This document shows positions 36,320 to 45,693 of a stretch of 64,000 bases of DNA, piece after piece. The translations under genes and the position numbers were made by a program. Position 1 is the stretch's first letter, and each line of letters starts with the position of its first letter. The notes under the pieces are model-generated. The model saw only the letters and a list, made by a program, of their open reading frames with translations, was not told the origin of the DNA and made no database searches. The DNA comes from Microbacterium sp. SS28 (lineage in GTDB: Bacteria > Actinomycetota > Actinomycetes > Actinomycetales > Microbacteriaceae): NCBI RefSeq assembly GCF_022761035.1, contig NZ_JAKWJP010000002.1, positions 496,001-560,000 of the forward strand, written 5' to 3'.

Positions 36320-38404
36320 GTGGTCACGTCCAAGCGCGCTCCGCAGTCCCGTCCCTGGCGGAGCTCTTCCGCTCTTCCACTGAGGCCCGCCGCGCCCTGG
36401 CAGCCCGATTGCGACACCGAGACGGGCCGCATCCCGCTCGCTCTGCCGTCCCCCACGACACCGGGCGGGCACTTCCGCCCCAAGGCGTTCTCGGGCGAGG
36501 CGGTGCCGTTCCGCGCAACGGCGTTCCGCGAAGGGCACGATCGCATCGGCGTGCACGTGCGGCTGTTCTCGCCGTCTGGCGACGAATCGCTGCACCGGCT
36601 CTCCCCCCTCAACGACGGCTTCGACCGCTGGGCGACGCTCATCGCGCCGATCGAGCAGGGCGTGTGGCGGTTCCGCTTCGAGGGCTTCGCCGACGACTTC
36701 GCGACGTGGGAGCACGCGGCCGACCTCAAGATCGCGGCGGGTGTCGACGCAGCGCTCATGCGCGAGATCGGCGCGCGGCTCTTCGACGCCGCCGTCCGTG
36801 AGAAGTCGCGGCCCGTCGCGCAGCGCCGGGTGCTCGAGAACGCCGCGGCGCGCCTGCGCGACGGCGATGTCCCGGATGCCGCGGCTCTCGACATCGTCCG
36901 GGACCCCGCGATCGCGGAGTTCTTCGCCGATCGCCCGCTCGCGTCGCTCGTGACGATCGGCGAGACGCACGAGCTGCTCGTGGAGCGCGAGCGCGCAGGT
37001 GTCGGAGCCTGGTACGAGTTCTTCCCCCGGTCCGAGGGGGCCCGCCGGCTCAAGGACGGCACGATCAAGAGCGGAACCTTCCGCACCGCGGCCAAGCGCC
37101 TCCCGGCCGTCGCGGCGATGGGCTTCGAGGTGCTCTACCTCCCGCCCATCCACCCGATCGGACGCCTCAACCGCAAGGGACGCAACAACACGCTCGACGC
37201 GCAGCCCGGCGACCCCGGTTCGCCGTGGGCGATCGGCGCCGCCGAGGGCGGCCACGACACAGTGCACCCCGACCTCGGCACGCTCGCCGACTTCCGCGCG
37301 TTCGTGCGCGCCGCGAAGGCGGAGGGGATCGAGGTCGCGCTCGACCTCGCGCTGCAGGCCGCGCCCGATCACCCGTGGGTCGCGGAGCATCCCGAGTGGT
37401 TCACGACCCTGCCCGACGGCTCGATCGCGTACGCCGAGAACCCGCCGAAGAAGTACCAGGACATCTACCCGGTCAACTTCGACCTGGATCCCGAGGGCAT
37501 CAAGGCCGAGGTGCTGCGGGTCGTCCGCCACTGGATCGCGCAGGGCGTGAAGATCTTCCGCGTCGACAATCCGCACACCAAGCCCCTGCAGTTCTGGGAG
37601 TGGCTCATCGCGAGCGTGAACGCGGAAGACCCCGACGTCCTGTTCCTCGCCGAGGCATTCACCCGGCCCGCTCCGATGCAGGGTCTCGCGATGGCGGGCT
37701 TCCAGCAGAGCTACTCGTACTTCACGTGGCGCAACACGAAGGAGCAGCTCGAGGAGTTCCTGGGCGCCGTATCGTCCGAGACTGCCGACTTCATGCGGCC
37801 GAACCTCTTCGTCAACACGCCCGACATCCTGACGGAGTTCCTCCAGTTCGGCGGACGCCCGGGCTACAAGATCCGGGCGGCGATCGCCGCGACGGCGGGG
37901 CCGCTCTACGGCGTGTACGCCGGCTACGAGCTGTACGAGAACGTCGCACGGCCGGGGTCGGAAGAGAACATCGACAACGAGAAGTTCGAGTACAAGGTGC
38001 GGGACTGGGCGGGTGCGGAAGAGCGCGGCGACTCGCTCGCGCCCTACCTGCGACGGCTCAACGAGATCCGCCGCGCGCATCCCGCCCTCCGGCAGCTGCG
38101 CAACTTCCGCGTGCACTGGAGCGACGACGACGCGATCCTCGTGTACTCCAAGCATCTCGATGCCTCCATGTCGCCGACCGGCGTGAGCGACACGCTCATC
38201 GTCGTCGCGAACGTCGACCCGCACTCCGTGCGCCAGACGATGGTGCACCTCGACACCCGCGTGTGGGGCGTCGAGCCCGGCGACCCGTTCGAGGTCGAGG
38301 ACCTCGTGACGGGCGCGCAGTGGACCTGGTCCGATCACAACTTCGTCCGACTCGACGCGTTCCAGGAGCCCGTCCACATCCTCCACGTGAAGGGGTCCCG
38401 ATGA
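36320..38404 (+). CDS. glgE: Alpha-1,4-glucan:maltose-1-phosphate maltosyltransferase GlgE
   Basis: Transfers maltose from alpha-maltose 1-phosphate to the non-reducing end of alpha-glucan. The 694-residue GH13 subfamily 3 protein shows the signature FRVDNPHTKP with the nucleophile aspartate (around residue 415), the acid/base glutamate in LFLAEAFTRP, IHPIGRLNRKGRNN and the N-terminal FRPKAFSGEAVPF domain. The ATGA overlap with glgB makes them an obligate pair. No treS or maltokinase gene is near, so maltose 1-phosphate must come from elsewhere in the genome. The GTG start has TAGGTT six bases upstream. Confidence 0.95.
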   Translation: MVTSKRAPQSRPWRSSSALPLRPAAPWQPDCDTETGRIPLALPSPTTPGGHFRPKAFSGEAVPFRATAFREGHDRIGVHVRLFSPSGDESLHRLSPLNDGFDRWATLIAPIEQGVWRFRFEGFADDFATWEHAADLKIAAGVDAALMREIGARLFDAAVREKSRPVAQRRVLENAAARLRDGDVPDAAALDIVRDPAIAEFFADRPLASLVTIGETHELLVERERAGVGAWYEFFPRSEGARRLKDGTIKSGTFRTAAKRLPAVAAMGFEVLYLPPIHPIGRLNRKGRNNTLDAQPGDPGSPWAIGAAEGGHDTVHPDLGTLADFRAFVRAAKAEGIEVALDLALQAAPDHPWVAEHPEWFTTLPDGSIAYAENPPKKYQDIYPVNFDLDPEGIKAEVLRVVRHWIAQGVKIFRVDNPHTKPLQFWEWLIASVNAEDPDVLFLAEAFTRPAPMQGLAMAGFQQSYSYFTWRNTKEQLEEFLGAVSSETADFMRPNLFVNTPDILTEFLQFGGRPGYKIRAAIAATAGPLYGVYAGYELYENVARPGSEENIDNEKFEYKVRDWAGAEERGDSLAPYLRRLNEIRRAHPALRQLRNFRVHWSDDDAILVYSKHLDASMSPTGVSDTLIVVANVDPHSVRQTMVHLDTRVWGVEPGDPFEVEDLVTGAQWTWSDHNFVRLDAFQEPVHILHVKGSR

Positions 38405-40581
38405 CACAGCTCGACGACCAGCTGCTCGACACCGTCGCAGGCGGCGCGTACCACGACCCGCACGCCGTGCTCGGCATCCATGCGGGCACCGACTCGCACG
38501 GCGACCCGGAGTGGACCGTGCGCGCGCGGCGCCCCCTCGCGCAGAGCGTGACCGCCGTCTTCGCCGACGGCACGGAGGTGCCGCTCGAGCACGTGCGCAG
38601 CGGCATCTGGGAGGGCGTGCGCGCCGGCGACGCCGGCCGCTATCACCTCGTCACGAGCTATCAGGACGGTCCCGACTATGTCGCGGACGACCCCTACCGG
38701 CACCCGCCGGTCCTCGGCGAGCTCGACCTGCACCTCATCCGCGAGGGCCGCCACGAGCAGCTGTGGAACGTGCTGGGAGCCCACGTGCGCGACAGCGACG
38801 GCTCGTGGGGCACGTCGTTCTCGGTGTGGGCGCCCAACGCCCGCGCCGTGCGCGTCGTCGGCGACTTCAACGGCTGGGACGGCCGAGGCCACTCCATGCG
38901 GTCGATGGGCTCGAGCGGCGTGTGGGAGCTCTTCGTGCCCGCCATGGGTCCTGGAAGCAACTACAAGTTCGAGCTGCTCACGCGCCACGGTGACTGGGTC
39001 ACGAAGGCGGACCCGCTCGCACGGTTCGCCGAGGTGCCGCCCGCCACCGCGTCGGTCGTCGTCCAGTCGCAGTACACGTGGCACGACGGCGACTGGATGG
39101 CGCGCCGCGCGCGCACGCAGCCCGTCTCGAGCCCCATGTCGGTCTACGAGCTGCACTTCGGCTCGTGGCGGCCCGGACTCTCGTACCGCGACGCCGCCGA
39201 CGAGCTCATCGACTACGTCTCGGCGCAGGCCTTCACGCACGTCGAGTTCATGCCGCTCGCCGAGCACCCGTTCGGGGGCTCGTGGGGCTACCAGGTCACG
39301 GGCTATTTCGCGCCGACGAGCAGGTTCGGGCATCCCGACGACCTGCGGTACCTCATCGACCGCCTCCACCAGGCGGACATCGGCGTCATCATGGACTGGG
39401 TCCCCGGCCACTTCCCCAAGGACGCGTTCGCCCTCGCGCGGTTCGACGGCGAGGCCCTGTACGAGCATCCCGATCCGCGGCGCGGCGAGCACCGCGACTG
39501 GGGCACGTACATCTTCGACTACGGCCGCCGAGAGGTGCGCAACTTCCTCGTCGCCAACGCCCTCTACTGGTTCGAGGAATTTCACGTCGACGGACTCCGG
39601 GTCGACGCGGTCGCCTCGATGATCTACCTCGACTACTCCCGAGAAGAGGGCGACTGGACCCCGAACATCCACGGCGGCCGCGAGAACCTCGAGGCGATCT
39701 CATTCCTCCAGGAGGTCAACGCGACGGCCTACAAGCGGTACCCCGGCATCGCGATGATCGCCGAGGAGTCCACGAGCTTCCCGGGAGTCACGGCGCCGAC
39801 GAGCGGCGCGGGCCTCGGCTTCGGCTTCAAGTGGAACATGGGCTGGATGAACGACTCGCTCCAGTACATCAAGCGCGATCCGATGTACCGCTCGCATCAC
39901 GAGGGCGAGCTCTCGTTCTCGTTCGTGTACGCCTTCAGCGAGAACTACACCCTGCCGATCAGCCACGACGAGGTCGTGCACGGCAAGGGCAGCCTGTTCG
40001 GACGGATGCCGGGAGACCACTGGCAGAAGCTCGCCAACATGCGCGCGTTCCTCGCGTACATGTGGGGCCACCCCGGCAAGCAGCTGCTGTTCATGGGCCA
40101 GGAGTTCGGGCAGATGTCCGAGTGGTCCGAGAGCCGCGGTCTGGATTGGTGGATGCTGGACCAGCCGTCGCACGCGCAGCTCCAGTCGTTCGTGGGTGTG
40201 CTGAACCGCACGTACCGAGACCACTCCGCGCTGTGGGCCCGCGACTCGGACGGCGCCGCGTTCGCGCGCCTGGGAGCGCCCATGTGGAATCCGAACGTCG
40301 TCGCCTTCTCGCGGCGCGACTGGCACGGCAACACGATCGTCGTCGTCGCGAACTTCTCGGGAACGCCCGTCTACGACTACGAGCTCGATCTGCCCGAGTC
40401 GGGCGTCTGGTACGAAGCGCTCAACTCGGACGCGCAGGACTACGGCGGGTCCGGCGTCGGCAACCTCGGCGTCGTCCACGCGAACGATGCCAAGCGGGCG
40501 CGCATGGTGCTGCCGCCGCTCGGCGTGCTGTGGCTGCGGCACGACCCCGAGGCGCACATCCCGTCGCCCAGCCGAGGCTGA
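38401..40581 (+). CDS. glgB: 1,4-alpha-glucan branching enzyme GlgB
   Basis: Makes alpha-1,6 branches in glycogen. The 726-residue protein has N1 and N2 domains (HDPHAVLGIHAG; TSFSVWAPNARAVRVVGDFN), then the GH13 core: MDWVPGHFPKD, GLRVDAVASMIYLDYSRE with the nucleophile aspartate, IAEESTSFPGV with the acid/base glutamate, and PISHDEVVHGKGSL. It starts at the ATG overlapping the glgE stop (ATGA). Together with glgE it forms branched glucan. A 15-bp hairpin follows. Confidence 0.96.
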   Translation: MTQLDDQLLDTVAGGAYHDPHAVLGIHAGTDSHGDPEWTVRARRPLAQSVTAVFADGTEVPLEHVRSGIWEGVRAGDAGRYHLVTSYQDGPDYVADDPYRHPPVLGELDLHLIREGRHEQLWNVLGAHVRDSDGSWGTSFSVWAPNARAVRVVGDFNGWDGRGHSMRSMGSSGVWELFVPAMGPGSNYKFELLTRHGDWVTKADPLARFAEVPPATASVVVQSQYTWHDGDWMARRARTQPVSSPMSVYELHFGSWRPGLSYRDAADELIDYVSAQAFTHVEFMPLAEHPFGGSWGYQVTGYFAPTSRFGHPDDLRYLIDRLHQADIGVIMDWVPGHFPKDAFALARFDGEALYEHPDPRRGEHRDWGTYIFDYGRREVRNFLVANALYWFEEFHVDGLRVDAVASMIYLDYSREEGDWTPNIHGGRENLEAISFLQEVNATAYKRYPGIAMIAEESTSFPGVTAPTSGAGLGFGFKWNMGWMNDSLQYIKRDPMYRSHHEGELSFSFVYAFSENYTLPISHDEVVHGKGSLFGRMPGDHWQKLANMRAFLAYMWGHPGKQLLFMGQEFGQMSEWSESRGLDWWMLDQPSHAQLQSFVGVLNRTYRDHSALWARDSDGAAFARLGAPMWNPNVVAFSRRDWHGNTIVVVANFSGTPVYDYELDLPESGVWYEALNSDAQDYGGSGVGNLGVVHANDAKRARMVLPPLGVLWLRHDPEAHIPSPSRG

Positions 40582-40599
40582 ACGCAGAAGATCGATGAT

Positions 40600-40632
40600 C
40601 CGTCTCGACGCCGCTGGGCGGCGTCGAGACGG
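40600..40632. terminator. Bidirectional terminator hairpin between glgB and the thioredoxin/TPR gene
   Basis: A perfect 15-bp inverted repeat (40600-40614 and 40618-40632) with a TGG loop fills the gap between two converging genes. There is no T run, but the stem is long and GC-rich. It serves glgB from the left and the thioredoxin-like gene from the right. Confidence 0.75.
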
Positions 40633-40638
40633 CTCGCG

Positions 40639-41589
40639 TCAGAAGAGCAGCGAGGCGAGGGATCTGCGGGCGCGGAGCACCCGCGGATCCGCGTCGCCGA
40701 CGACCTCGAACAGCTCGAGCAGCCGCTCGCGCACCGGGGCGCGCTCATCCGCGGGCAGGACGGCGAACAGCTCGAGGAGGCGTCCGAACGCGTCCTCGAC
40801 GTGTCCGCCGGCGAGGTCGAGGTCCGCGACGAGGGACTGCTCCTGAATGCCCGTCGGGGCTGCCGCAGCGGCTGCGCGCGCGGCCTGGAGGTCGGCATCC
40901 TGGATCCGATCGAGGAGTCGCACCTGGCCGAGCCCGGCGCGCGCGTCGGCGTCGCGGGGATTCTCGATGAGCGCCTGCTCGTAAGCGGCGATCGCGCGCG
41001 GGTAGTCGCCCGCCTCGATCGCGTCGTACGCCTCGGCGTGCAGCGGGGGCAGCGGCGGCTCGGCGGGCGCCTCGGTGTCGCCCGCACCCTCGGCGGGATT
41101 GACCGCGAGACGGCCGGTCACGCCGTTCTGAGCGGCGACCTGCAGCAGCTGCGCGAACACCTCACGCACCTGCTGCTCGGGCACGGCGCCCGTGAACAGC
41201 GGCACCGGCTGGCCGCCGACGAGCGCGACGACCATGGGGATGGACTGCGCGCGGAAGGCCTGCGACAGCTGCGGGTTGGCGTCGACGTCGACCTTCACGA
41301 GCACGAGCCGGCCGTCGAGCTCGGCGACGACCTTCTCGAGGATCGGGCTGAGCTGCTTGCACGGCCCGCACCACTCGGCCCACAGGTCGACGACGACCGG
41401 GACGGTGCGCGAGAGCTCGAGCGCCTCGCCGAAGGTCTCGTCGGTGATGTCCATGACGAGCGAGGTGATCTCGCCCACGGGCGGTGCCGACGTCTCGGGA
41501 GCGGCGCCGGCCGGCGTGCTGGGTCGATTGCGAAGGCTGGAGAGGTCCACCGCGCCGCGGAGGACGGCGCCGGGTGCTGGATCGGTCAC
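40639..41589 (-). CDS. Thioredoxin-domain protein with TPR-like C-terminus (CnoX/YbbN-like)
   Basis: A 316-residue cytoplasmic protein. After a 40-residue proline/serine-rich N-terminus comes a thioredoxin fold with the intact active site WAEWCGPCK (Cys74 and Cys77), then VDANPQLSQAFRAQSIPMVVAL, and a C-terminal alpha-helical repeat region (HAEAYDAIEAGDYPRAIAAYEQ) like YbbN/CnoX. Those proteins act as chaperone-redoxins protecting client proteins from oxidation and handing them to chaperones. In E. coli CnoX the CGPC is degenerate; here both cysteines are present, so it may be redox-active. The GTG start overlaps the stop of the DUF8094-like gene (GTGA). Confidence 0.88.
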   Translation of the reverse strand: MTDPAPGAVLRGAVDLSSLRNRPSTPAGAAPETSAPPVGEITSLVMDITDETFGEALELSRTVPVVVDLWAEWCGPCKQLSPILEKVVAELDGRLVLVKVDVDANPQLSQAFRAQSIPMVVALVGGQPVPLFTGAVPEQQVREVFAQLLQVAAQNGVTGRLAVNPAEGAGDTEAPAEPPLPPLHAEAYDAIEAGDYPRAIAAYEQALIENPRDADARAGLGQVRLLDRIQDADLQAARAAAAAAPTGIQEQSLVADLDLAGGHVEDAFGRLLELFAVLPADERAPVRERLLELFEVVGDADPRVLRARRSLASLLF

Positions 41590-43445
41590 TTGATGACTTT
41601 CGCGTCGAGGATGTCGGAGGCGTAGCCGAGCAGTCGGATCTTCTCGGTCGAGCCCTGGCTCGGAACGTAGAAGAACAGCTGATCGCTGAACGTCGTCGTG
41701 AATCCCGTCGCCGACTGGTCGGCACCCGTCAGCGCCTTCACGGTCGGATTGTTCGGCAGCTTGATGACGGCTGCAGCGTCCGTGGGGGTGGCGGTGTCGG
41801 TCTCGGTGAGGCTCACGGCGATGATCGCGCCGCTCTCCAGCGTAGCGAGCGCAACGGGCGCCGAGGCGCCCGGCGCGGAATCGAAGACGAGGCTGGCTGT
41901 CTGGGCGCCGGTCGAATTGAAGTCGGCGAGCCGCTGATCGCGGTTGGCCGCCACGAGGGTGCGGAAGTCGTCGCCGTTGGCCTCGAACGAGTCGTAGAAC
42001 TCGCTCTCCTCGCCCTTGTTCAGGATGTCGGCGTACGCGGCAGCGAGCGCGTCGGGGCGCATCACGAGGAAGGGAGAATCCGGCTGCACGGCCGGCGCCC
42101 CGATGTACGACGGAGCGAGGTCGGGCATCGTCGTCTCCGGCTCGAGGTTCGCGAGATACGAGAGCTTGTAGTCCGACCACTGATCCTGCTGCGTCAGCGT
42201 CATGATGTTCGCCGTCTTGTTCTCCTCGTCGGCGACGACAGCGAGGACCGTGCGGGGCCAGCCGTCGAAGGCCTGCGGCAGGAGCGGGAAGACAGGGCTC
42301 GTGGGGATCGCGGCCGGGGCCTTGTGCTCGGGCAGAGCTGCACGCAGCGTGTAGTTCGTCTGGCGCTCGGCGAGTGCCGTGCCGTCGAGGCGGGTCGCCG
42401 CGAGAGCGGCATCGAGGTTGGTGTCCGCCTCGGCGACCGTCGACGCGATGCGTGCGATGATCCGCGTCGCCTGCGCCTCGGTGACGGCGGGCTGCTGCTG
42501 GCCGTCCTGCGCGATGATCGTCTCGGTCGGGGTCGGGGTCGGAGTTCCGTTCAGGTCGGGCCACGCGTCGGCCGAGCAGCCCGTGAACAGGAGCGCCGAG
42601 ACGGCCACGGCGGGGATCGCGATGAACGACTTGCGCCCGCCGGACAGGCCGCGGCGGGTAGGGGTCACCGAGCTGATGACGCCCTTGTCGGCGCCGTCGA
42701 CGGCGAGGTCGATCGGTTCGGTCACGGGCAGCGGCAGTCCCTTGCGGCGCGGTCCGCGCGAGCGGCGGACGTGACGGATGCCGAGGATGTAGAGCACGAT
42801 GCCCGCGGCCATGAGGAGGCCTCCGATGACGAACAGCGGGCCCGCCCACGGGGTCGAGGACGTCAGCCGCCACGAGATCGTCACGTCGGCCGGTGCCGCG
42901 GCGGTTCCGTCGGTCGCGACGAGGAGGCTCATCGTCGCGGGAAGCTCTTCGCGGACGATCAGCAGATCGTCCTGCTGGTACTCGTCGAGCCACAGGTCGG
43001 AGCCTGCGGGATTGCGACCCGTCGCCTGCGCAGGCTCGGTCGTCTCCGCCGTCGCGGCGGGGTCGGGAGTGGCGGGCGTCGCAGCGGGGTCGGCCGCAGC
43101 ATCCGTCGGCTCCGACTCCTCCGCGGGCTCGACGAGCGTCGCCTCGATGTCGCCCGCGTCGTCGATCGAGACCTCGTTGTAGGTCGCGTCCGAGAGCCAT
43201 GCCTCGAGGTCCGCCGTGCGCCCGTAGGCCGCGAAGACGGTGCCGTCGGCGGCGGCGCGGATCGTCTGCGTGCCCGGCATCGAATTGAGCACGGCACCGT
43301 CGATGAGGGTGTACGGCGCCTCCTCTTCGACGGAGATGTCTGCTGTCTGCGCAGTCGGTCCCTGGAAGACCGTACGCTGGGCGATTCCCGCCCCGATCAT
43401 CACGGCCGCGAGCACGAATGCCGCGACGGCCCACACGAAACGCAC
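41586..43445 (-). CDS. DUF8094-like envelope protein with three membrane segments and an internal lipobox
   Basis: A 619-residue actinobacterial protein of unknown function. Helix one is at about 3-22, an extracytoplasmic domain with a proline/alanine/threonine linker follows, helix two is at 201-223, and then a cytoplasmic basic loop (GIRHVRRSRGPRRKG). A third hydrophobic segment at 274-289 ends LLFTGC (Cys290), looking exactly like a lipoprotein signal in mid-protein, followed by a threonine/proline linker and a 310-residue domain. An in-frame GTG near residue 260 is preceded by AAGGG and could be an internal start. It ends GTGA-coupled to the thioredoxin/TPR gene. The start has GAGGAAGG upstream. 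Confidence 0.82.
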   Translation of the reverse strand: MRFVWAVAAFVLAAVMIGAGIAQRTVFQGPTAQTADISVEEEAPYTLIDGAVLNSMPGTQTIRAAADGTVFAAYGRTADLEAWLSDATYNEVSIDDAGDIEATLVEPAEESEPTDAAADPAATPATPDPAATAETTEPAQATGRNPAGSDLWLDEYQQDDLLIVREELPATMSLLVATDGTAAAPADVTISWRLTSSTPWAGPLFVIGGLLMAAGIVLYILGIRHVRRSRGPRRKGLPLPVTEPIDLAVDGADKGVISSVTPTRRGLSGGRKSFIAIPAVAVSALLFTGCSADAWPDLNGTPTPTPTETIIAQDGQQQPAVTEAQATRIIARIASTVAEADTNLDAALAATRLDGTALAERQTNYTLRAALPEHKAPAAIPTSPVFPLLPQAFDGWPRTVLAVVADEENKTANIMTLTQQDQWSDYKLSYLANLEPETTMPDLAPSYIGAPAVQPDSPFLVMRPDALAAAYADILNKGEESEFYDSFEANGDDFRTLVAANRDQRLADFNSTGAQTASLVFDSAPGASAPVALATLESGAIIAVSLTETDTATPTDAAAVIKLPNNPTVKALTGADQSATGFTTTFSDQLFFYVPSQGSTEKIRLLGYASDILDAKVIK

Positions 43446-43610
43446 GAGATGAACACCTTCCTCGGGTCCGCGATGAGGCGCGCAGACCGATGACTCGACG
43501 TTTCAGACTAGCGAAAGTGACCTGAAAGGGGCCCGGGAGGGGTGTTTGCGAGGGCTGAACGCCACTCTGCTCGTATCCTGACGGAGCACGACATCCGCCG
43601 AGGAGGACCA

Positions 43611-44660
43611 GTGAAGCTGCACAATCCGTTCCGCGTCGCCTTCGTCGCGACCCTCGGCGTCGGTCTGGGACTCCTGCTCATCACGAGCATCCAGACCCTC
43701 TCGACGATCCTGCTCTACGTCGGCACGGCGCTGTTCCTGTCGCTCGGCCTCGATCCGATCGTCGCGTGGCTCGAGCGCCGCCGGCTCCCCCGCTGGCTCG
43801 CCGTCCTCATCACGATCCTCACGGTGCTGCTCGCGTTCGCGGGCATCGTCGTCATGGTGCTGCCGATCATCATCGACCAGGTCGGTCAGCTCGTCGCCGA
43901 GGTGACGAAGCTGCTGAACAGACCGACGATCTGGGACGACGTCCGGGAGTGGATCAACTCGATCTTCCCCAACCTCGACCTGGAGGCGGTCTTCGAGCAG
44001 GCTCAGCAGTGGGCCATCGAGAATGTCGGAACCATCACCGGCGGCGTCATCGGCGCAGGAATCGCGTTCTTCTCGGGTCTCACGGGGGCGTTCATCGTCC
44101 TCATCCTGACGATCTACTTCACCGCGACGACCCCCGCTCTCAAGCGTTCCGTCTACCAGCTCGTGCCCGCTTCGAAGCGTCCGCGCTTCATCGACCTGAG
44201 CGAGCAGATCACCGACTCGGTCGGGTACTACGTCATCGGGCAGGTCAGCCTCGGCGTGACCAACGGAGTCCTGAGCGCGATCTTCCTGTCGATCATCGGC
44301 GCTCCGTTCCCCGCCGTGCTCGCCGTCATCGCCTTCTTCTTCTCGCTCATCCCCCTCGTCGGCACGCTCATCGGGTCGGCGATCATTGTCCTGACCTGCC
44401 TCATCCCCGGCCTCGGCTCGCCGCAGACCGCGATCGTCGCGGCGATCTACTACGCGATCTACATGCAGCTCGAGGCGTACGTCATCTCGCCGCGCATCAT
44501 GAACCGCGCCGTCTCGGTTCCCGGCGCCGTCGTCGTCATCGCGGCGCTCGCCGGCGGCTCCCTGCTCGGACTGCTCGGTGCTCTCATCGCGATCCCGGTC
44601 GCGGCCAGCATCCTGATCATCTACCGCCAGGTCGTGATCCCGCGCCAGAACGAGAGGTGA
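43611..44660 (+). CDS. AI-2E family transporter
   Basis: A 349-residue polytopic membrane protein of the PerM/AI-2 exporter family. Helices group at the N-terminus (about 8-80) and C-terminus, with the soluble-looking amphipathic stretch (IWDDVREWINSIFPNLDLE) between them and the family hallmark PLVGTLIGSAIIVLTCL plus YYAIYMQLEAYVISPRIMNR near the end. The family includes putative exporters of autoinducer-2 or sodium/proton antiporters, so the substrate is open. The GTG at 43611 has GAGGAGGA 3 bases upstream. The stop ends exactly where the converging hydrolase stop begins. Confidence 0.9.
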   Translation: MKLHNPFRVAFVATLGVGLGLLLITSIQTLSTILLYVGTALFLSLGLDPIVAWLERRRLPRWLAVLITILTVLLAFAGIVVMVLPIIIDQVGQLVAEVTKLLNRPTIWDDVREWINSIFPNLDLEAVFEQAQQWAIENVGTITGGVIGAGIAFFSGLTGAFIVLILTIYFTATTPALKRSVYQLVPASKRPRFIDLSEQITDSVGYYVIGQVSLGVTNGVLSAIFLSIIGAPFPAVLAVIAFFFSLIPLVGTLIGSAIIVLTCLIPGLGSPQTAIVAAIYYAIYMQLEAYVISPRIMNRAVSVPGAVVVIAALAGGSLLGLLGALIAIPVAASILIIYRQVVIPRQNER

Positions 44661-45383
44661 CTAGGCGCGCGTCAGTCCGTGCCACTCGTCGGGGAGCGGC
44701 AGCGCGTCGGGGTTGACCGCCGCGACGATCTCGGTCAGGACCCGGCGCGTCTGCGACTCGCCGACCCACAGGTGCTTGCCGCCCTCGACGGAGATCAGCA
44801 CGGCGTGCGGTATGTGTGAGAAGCGCTCCGCCGCCTCTTCGGGCCGCAGGTAGTCGTCGAATTCCGGAACGAGCGCGATGACCCGACGGGGATCCCCCGC
44901 CCAGGCCGCGACCTCTTCGGGCGTCGCACGGTGCAGCGGCGGGGAGAGCAGGATGATGCCCTCGACCGAGTGATCGCGGCCGAACTTGATGGCGATCTCG
45001 GTGCCGAACGACCATCCGAGCAGCCACGGACGCGGCAGCCCGCGCTCGCGTACGAAGTCCATCGCGGCGGCGAGGTCGAACGCCTCGGCACGGCCCCCGT
45101 CGAAGGCGCCCTCGCTCGTCCCGCGCGGCGACGTGGTCCCCCGCGTGTTGAAGCGCAGCACGGCGAGGTCGGCGAGCGCGGGGAGGCGCGCGGCGGCCTT
45201 GCGCAGGATGTGCGAGTCCATGAATCCGCCCGCTGTGGGCAGTGGATGCAGCGTCACGAGCGTCGCCGCGGGCTCGGCTTCGAGCGGCAGGGCGAGCTCG
45301 CCGACGAGCGTCAGTCCGTCGAGCGTCTCGAGCTCGATGTCCTCCCGGCGACCGGGGAGGACGAGCGGTCCACGGATCTCCAC
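44661..45383 (-). CDS. Alpha/beta hydrolase
   Basis: A 240-residue soluble hydrolase. The nucleophile elbow GWSFGT lies at about 143-148 after a strand (RPWLLGWS), an aspartate in ALVPEFDDYL and the histidine in VEGGKHLWVG complete the likely triad. The order LHPLPTAGGFMDSHI upstream fits the serine aminopeptidase/dienelactone-hydrolase-like group. The substrate is unknown. The GTG at 45383 has AAGGAG 6 bases upstream. It converges exactly on the AI-2E gene stop. Confidence 0.85.
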   Translation of the reverse strand: MEIRGPLVLPGRREDIELETLDGLTLVGELALPLEAEPAATLVTLHPLPTAGGFMDSHILRKAAARLPALADLAVLRFNTRGTTSPRGTSEGAFDGGRAEAFDLAAAMDFVRERGLPRPWLLGWSFGTEIAIKFGRDHSVEGIILLSPPLHRATPEEVAAWAGDPRRVIALVPEFDDYLRPEEAAERFSHIPHAVLISVEGGKHLWVGESQTRRVLTEIVAAVNPDALPLPDEWHGLTRA

Positions 45384-45404
45384 GTCAGCTCCTTCTCGCC
45401 CGCA

Positions 45405-45689
45405 TCAGGCGATCTTCCAGCAGTGCGTATGCCAATGCCGACGAGCGGCGAGGTCGGCCTGCTCACCGAGCACGCCGTCGGCGCGCCAGGCCACGAGGTG
45501 GGCCGTGCCGGGCGTGATCGATCGACCGCACCCGGGGCAGATGTAGGACTTCTGGGCTTGCGCCGCGCCGACCGGCTGCACCGTCCATTCGGTGCCGCGC
45601 CGCGTCTCGATGCGCTTCCAGCCCGCCAGCATGCGGTCGAACGAGTCGCTGTCGCCGGACTCGGGCCGCCGTCGGTTCGACCGCGGCAT
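45405..45689 (-). CDS. Small protein with a zinc-ribbon-like cysteine/histidine motif
   Basis: A 94-residue protein. The C-terminal half has CPGCG (about residues 51-55) and a later HWHTHCW segment, together four or more possible zinc ligands, suggesting a short zinc-binding domain. The N-terminus is basic and arginine-rich (MPRSNRRRPESGD). Similar small proteins occur in related genomes under unrelated labels; function unknown. It starts 4 bases after the stop of the transglycosylase-like gene and is probably co-transcribed with it. Confidence 0.7.
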   Translation of the reverse strand: MPRSNRRRPESGDSDSFDRMLAGWKRIETRRGTEWTVQPVGAAQAQKSYICPGCGRSITPGTAHLVAWRADGVLGEQADLAARRHWHTHCWKIA

Positions 45690-45693
45690 CGGC

